Positions 6,284-8,138 of a DNA stretch of 8,138 bases are shown here, in pieces; within the stretch, counting starts at the first letter, position 1; each line of letters starts with the position of its first letter. This DNA is from Opitutaceae bacterium (GTDB lineage: Bacteria > Verrucomicrobiota > Verrucomicrobiae > Opitutales > Opitutaceae), in the NCBI GenBank assembly GCA_031266495.1, contig JAISAX010000820.1, forward strand, positions 1-8,138, read 5' to 3'. Position numbers and translations under genes: made by a program. The notes beneath the pieces were generated by a model. The model was not told the origin of the DNA, searched no databases, and was given only the letters and a program-made list of their open reading frames with translations.

Positions 6284-6445
6284 TACTCTCAAACAAATGA
6301 TCTTGCCTGGTGGCAAAGGGCGACGCTGCGCGTCGTCCACGGGGATTGTCAGAAAAAGCCCGTGCCACTTCAAGGCCGTCCGCGTAACTTCAGCTGCGTA
6401 ACATCAGTTACACCCGTTTCACCCGGTCTTTTCTCCCCCGGCTTT

Positions 6446-6468
6446 GACAGGCGGACCTTTTGCCTGTC
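6446..6468 (+). promoter_or_regulatory. Inverted repeat just upstream of the aldolase start
   Basis: GACAGGC (6446-6452) and GCCTGTC (6462-6468) form a perfect 7-bp inverted repeat with a 9-bp spacer, ending 11 bp before the ATG at 6480. In DNA it could be an operator. In RNA it would be a stem close to the ribosome site and could gate translation. A TTGACA hexamer (6444-6449) overlaps it, but no fitting -10 follows. Confidence 0.4.
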
Positions 6469-6479
6469 TGGATCGCGGG

Positions 6480-7766
6480 ATGGATTCACGCTGGCTACAT
6501 CCGCGCAACGAACTGGTGCAGACGATGCATCGCATTTACCACTACCGCATGACGACGACATCGGGCGGCAACCTGTCGATCCTCGACCCCGACGGCAGCA
6601 TCTGGATCACGCCGTCCCGCGTGGACAAGGGCAACCTCACTCCGTCCGACGTGGTGCGCATGCTGCCCGACGGCCGGCGCGAGGGACAGCATCCGCCGTC
6701 GTCGGAATTTCCCTTCCACCGCGAGATCTACAAGCGGCGGCCCGACATCAAGGCCATCGTCCACGCGCATCCCGGCGCGCTGGTGGCGTTCAGCATTTGT
6801 CGCCGGGTTCCGGATACGCGGGTGCAGACACACGTGTTCAACGTGTGCGGCAAGATCGTTTACGCGCCCTACGCCTGCCCGGGCAGCGAGGAACTGGGGC
6901 GGAACATCGCCGGGGCGTTCGGCACGGGGGCGGATTGCGTGATGCTGGAAAACCACGGCGTCGTCATCGGCGGCACGGATTTGCAGGACGCGTTCCAGCG
7001 GTTCGAGACGCTCGAGTTCGCGGCGCAGACGCTGATCAAGGCGGCCTCGCTCGGCGAGGTGCAGTTTTTGTCCGACCCGGCGCTGGTGCGCGAGACGGCG
7101 TCGGAGTGGCGCGAACTGGCGCCGGCGCCGCTGACCAACCGCGAGAGGGAGCTGCGTTCGCAGATCTGCGCCTTCGTGCGGCGTTCCTACGAGCAGCGGC
7201 TGCTGATCAGCACGGCGGGGGCGTTTTCGGCGCGGCTCGACGAGCGCGGGGAGTTCCTGGTGACGCCGCGCCGCCGCGACCGGCTGGAGCTGGAGCCTTC
7301 GGGGCTGGTCCGGGCGAAGGGCCATGCCTGCGCCGCCGGGCAGCGGCCGAGCCGGGTGGCGCACCTGCACTCGCTGATTTACGAACGGTTGCCGGAGGTC
7401 GGCGCGGTGATCAGCGCGCAGCCGGCGCATGCGTCGGCGTTTTGCATGACGAAGACGCCGCTGGTCACGCGGACGATTCCCGAAAGCTACATCGTGCTCA
7501 ACGAAGCGCCGAAAGTGCCGTTCGCGCGGATCGTCGAGGATGCGGCGAAAATCGCGGTGCAGATAGATCTGAAAAAATGTCCGGTCATCCTGATCGGGAA
7601 CGAGGGGGCGCTCGTCATTGGCCGCAACGTGCTCGATGCCTTCGACCGGCTGGAGGTGCTGGAGGCGACGGCGGAGGCGTTGTTGTTGAGCCGCCCGCTC
7701 GGGCCGCTGGCCCCGATGCCCGACACCGCGCTGGCAGAGCTGCGCAAGGCGTTCGGGATGGACTGA
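6480..7766 (+). CDS. Tandem class II aldolase/adducin-domain protein
   Basis: This 428-residue protein is made of two class II aldolase/adducin domains (about 1-215 and 220-428). Class II aldolases cleave sugar phosphates with a zinc ion held by three His. Domain 1 is complete: SGGN (28-31), TPS (44-46), the Glu at 76 in the SSE motif, HAHP (95-98) and ENHG (157-160, third His at 159). Domain 2 aligns along its length, but the Zn ligands are gone. HAHP becomes SAQP (312-315), ENHG becomes GNEG (373-376), and the Glu position is Val293. It is therefore probably a structural or regulatory half. Single-domain members are usually 200-260 residues. The ATG at 6480 was chosen over an upstream TTG at 6444; a weak GGAT lies about 7 nt before it. 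The substrate is unknown; rhamnulose- or fuculose-phosphate-type sugars are the usual ones in the family. No sugar kinase or isomerase is adjacent. Confidence 0.88.
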   Translation: MDSRWLHPRNELVQTMHRIYHYRMTTTSGGNLSILDPDGSIWITPSRVDKGNLTPSDVVRMLPDGRREGQHPPSSEFPFHREIYKRRPDIKAIVHAHPGALVAFSICRRVPDTRVQTHVFNVCGKIVYAPYACPGSEELGRNIAGAFGTGADCVMLENHGVVIGGTDLQDAFQRFETLEFAAQTLIKAASLGEVQFLSDPALVRETASEWRELAPAPLTNRERELRSQICAFVRRSYEQRLLISTAGAFSARLDERGEFLVTPRRRDRLELEPSGLVRAKGHACAAGQRPSRVAHLHSLIYERLPEVGAVISAQPAHASAFCMTKTPLVTRTIPESYIVLNEAPKVPFARIVEDAAKIAVQIDLKKCPVILIGNEGALVIGRNVLDAFDRLEVLEATAEALLLSRPLGPLAPMPDTALAELRKAFGMD

Positions 7767-7776
7767 GATTCGTGTT

Positions 7777-8136
<360 letters not shown>

Positions 8137-8138
8137 GC

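Larger units (their letters stand above)
5921..6479. other. Gene-free stretch with scattered small repeats
   Basis: No gene could be supported in these 560 bp. The minus strand holds an open frame of 89 codons (6368-6099, GTG start) whose start lies in the GTGGCACGGGCTT repeat motif; nothing in it resembles a known family. AAGTGGCACG (6038-6047) and CGTGCCACTT (6361-6370) form a 10-bp inverted pair that brackets most of the stretch. CGACGC/GCGTCG (6321-6326 and 6330-6335) makes a short hairpin with no T-run. The region may be remnant DNA joined to the insertion at 5733-5920. Confidence 0.5.

Noticed and set aside
6321..6335. CGACGC/GCGTCG hairpin as a terminator
   Set aside because: Short stem, no following T-run, and no gene ends upstream on the plus strand.
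6444..6472. TTGACA as the -35 box of an aldolase promoter
   Set aside because: The hexamer 17 bp downstream is TCTGGA, a poor -10, and the start codon would be too close.

Overview
The window is GC-rich bacterial DNA of about 8.1 kb. It most resembles a verrucomicrobial genome of the Opitutaceae type. The grounds are a PEP-CTERM exported protein, a LacI-family regulator next to an alpha/beta hydrolase, a two-domain class II aldolase, and many short palindromic intergenic repeats. This placement is inference from gene content; there is no rRNA gene to settle it.

Layout. Positions 1-72 hold a GC-rich palindromic repeat, followed by a 15-C run. A creD-family inner-membrane protein gene (162-1763, +) converges on and overlaps a PEP-CTERM protein gene (minus strand, 2717 down to 1662) that is broken by one in-frame TGA. 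Positions 2718-3210 are intergenic, with two families of direct and inverted repeats and a GC hairpin. A small two-gene unit follows (3211-3822, +). Its first gene is a Lys/Arg-rich protein I do not recognise, placed like an antitoxin. It overlaps a VapC-like PIN-domain toxin gene that is frameshifted, probably at a run of seven G. Positions 3823-3993 carry C-runs and short tandem repeats.

On the minus strand, a LacI/GalR-type sensor domain (5741 to 4899) is joined to an alpha/beta hydrolase (4902 to 3994) by an ATGA stop/start overlap. The regulator has lost its N-terminal helix-turn-helix. The break lies exactly at one end of a 188-bp element with 18-bp terminal inverted repeats (5733-5920), which looks like a MITE or a decayed insertion sequence. 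A 560-bp gene-free stretch follows (5921-6479), with several small repeats. Then comes a class II aldolase gene with two tandem domains (6480-7766, +), the second of which has lost its zinc ligands. Last is a P-II nitrogen regulatory protein gene (8115 to 7777, -), convergent with the aldolase and only 10 bp from it.

Coherence. The clearest functional pair is the LacI-like regulator and the hydrolase, probably once a sugar-responsive unit. CreD, the aldolase and P-II have no visible functional link. The middle 4 kb (about 1.7-5.9 kb) holds three disrupted genes (nonsense, frameshift, insertion) among repeats and looks like a zone of gene decay. I did not find a convincing new multi-gene defence or metabolic system. 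The most interesting items are the headless regulator with its small transposon-like element, the unusual antitoxin candidate with a slippable toxin gene, and the half-dead tandem aldolase.
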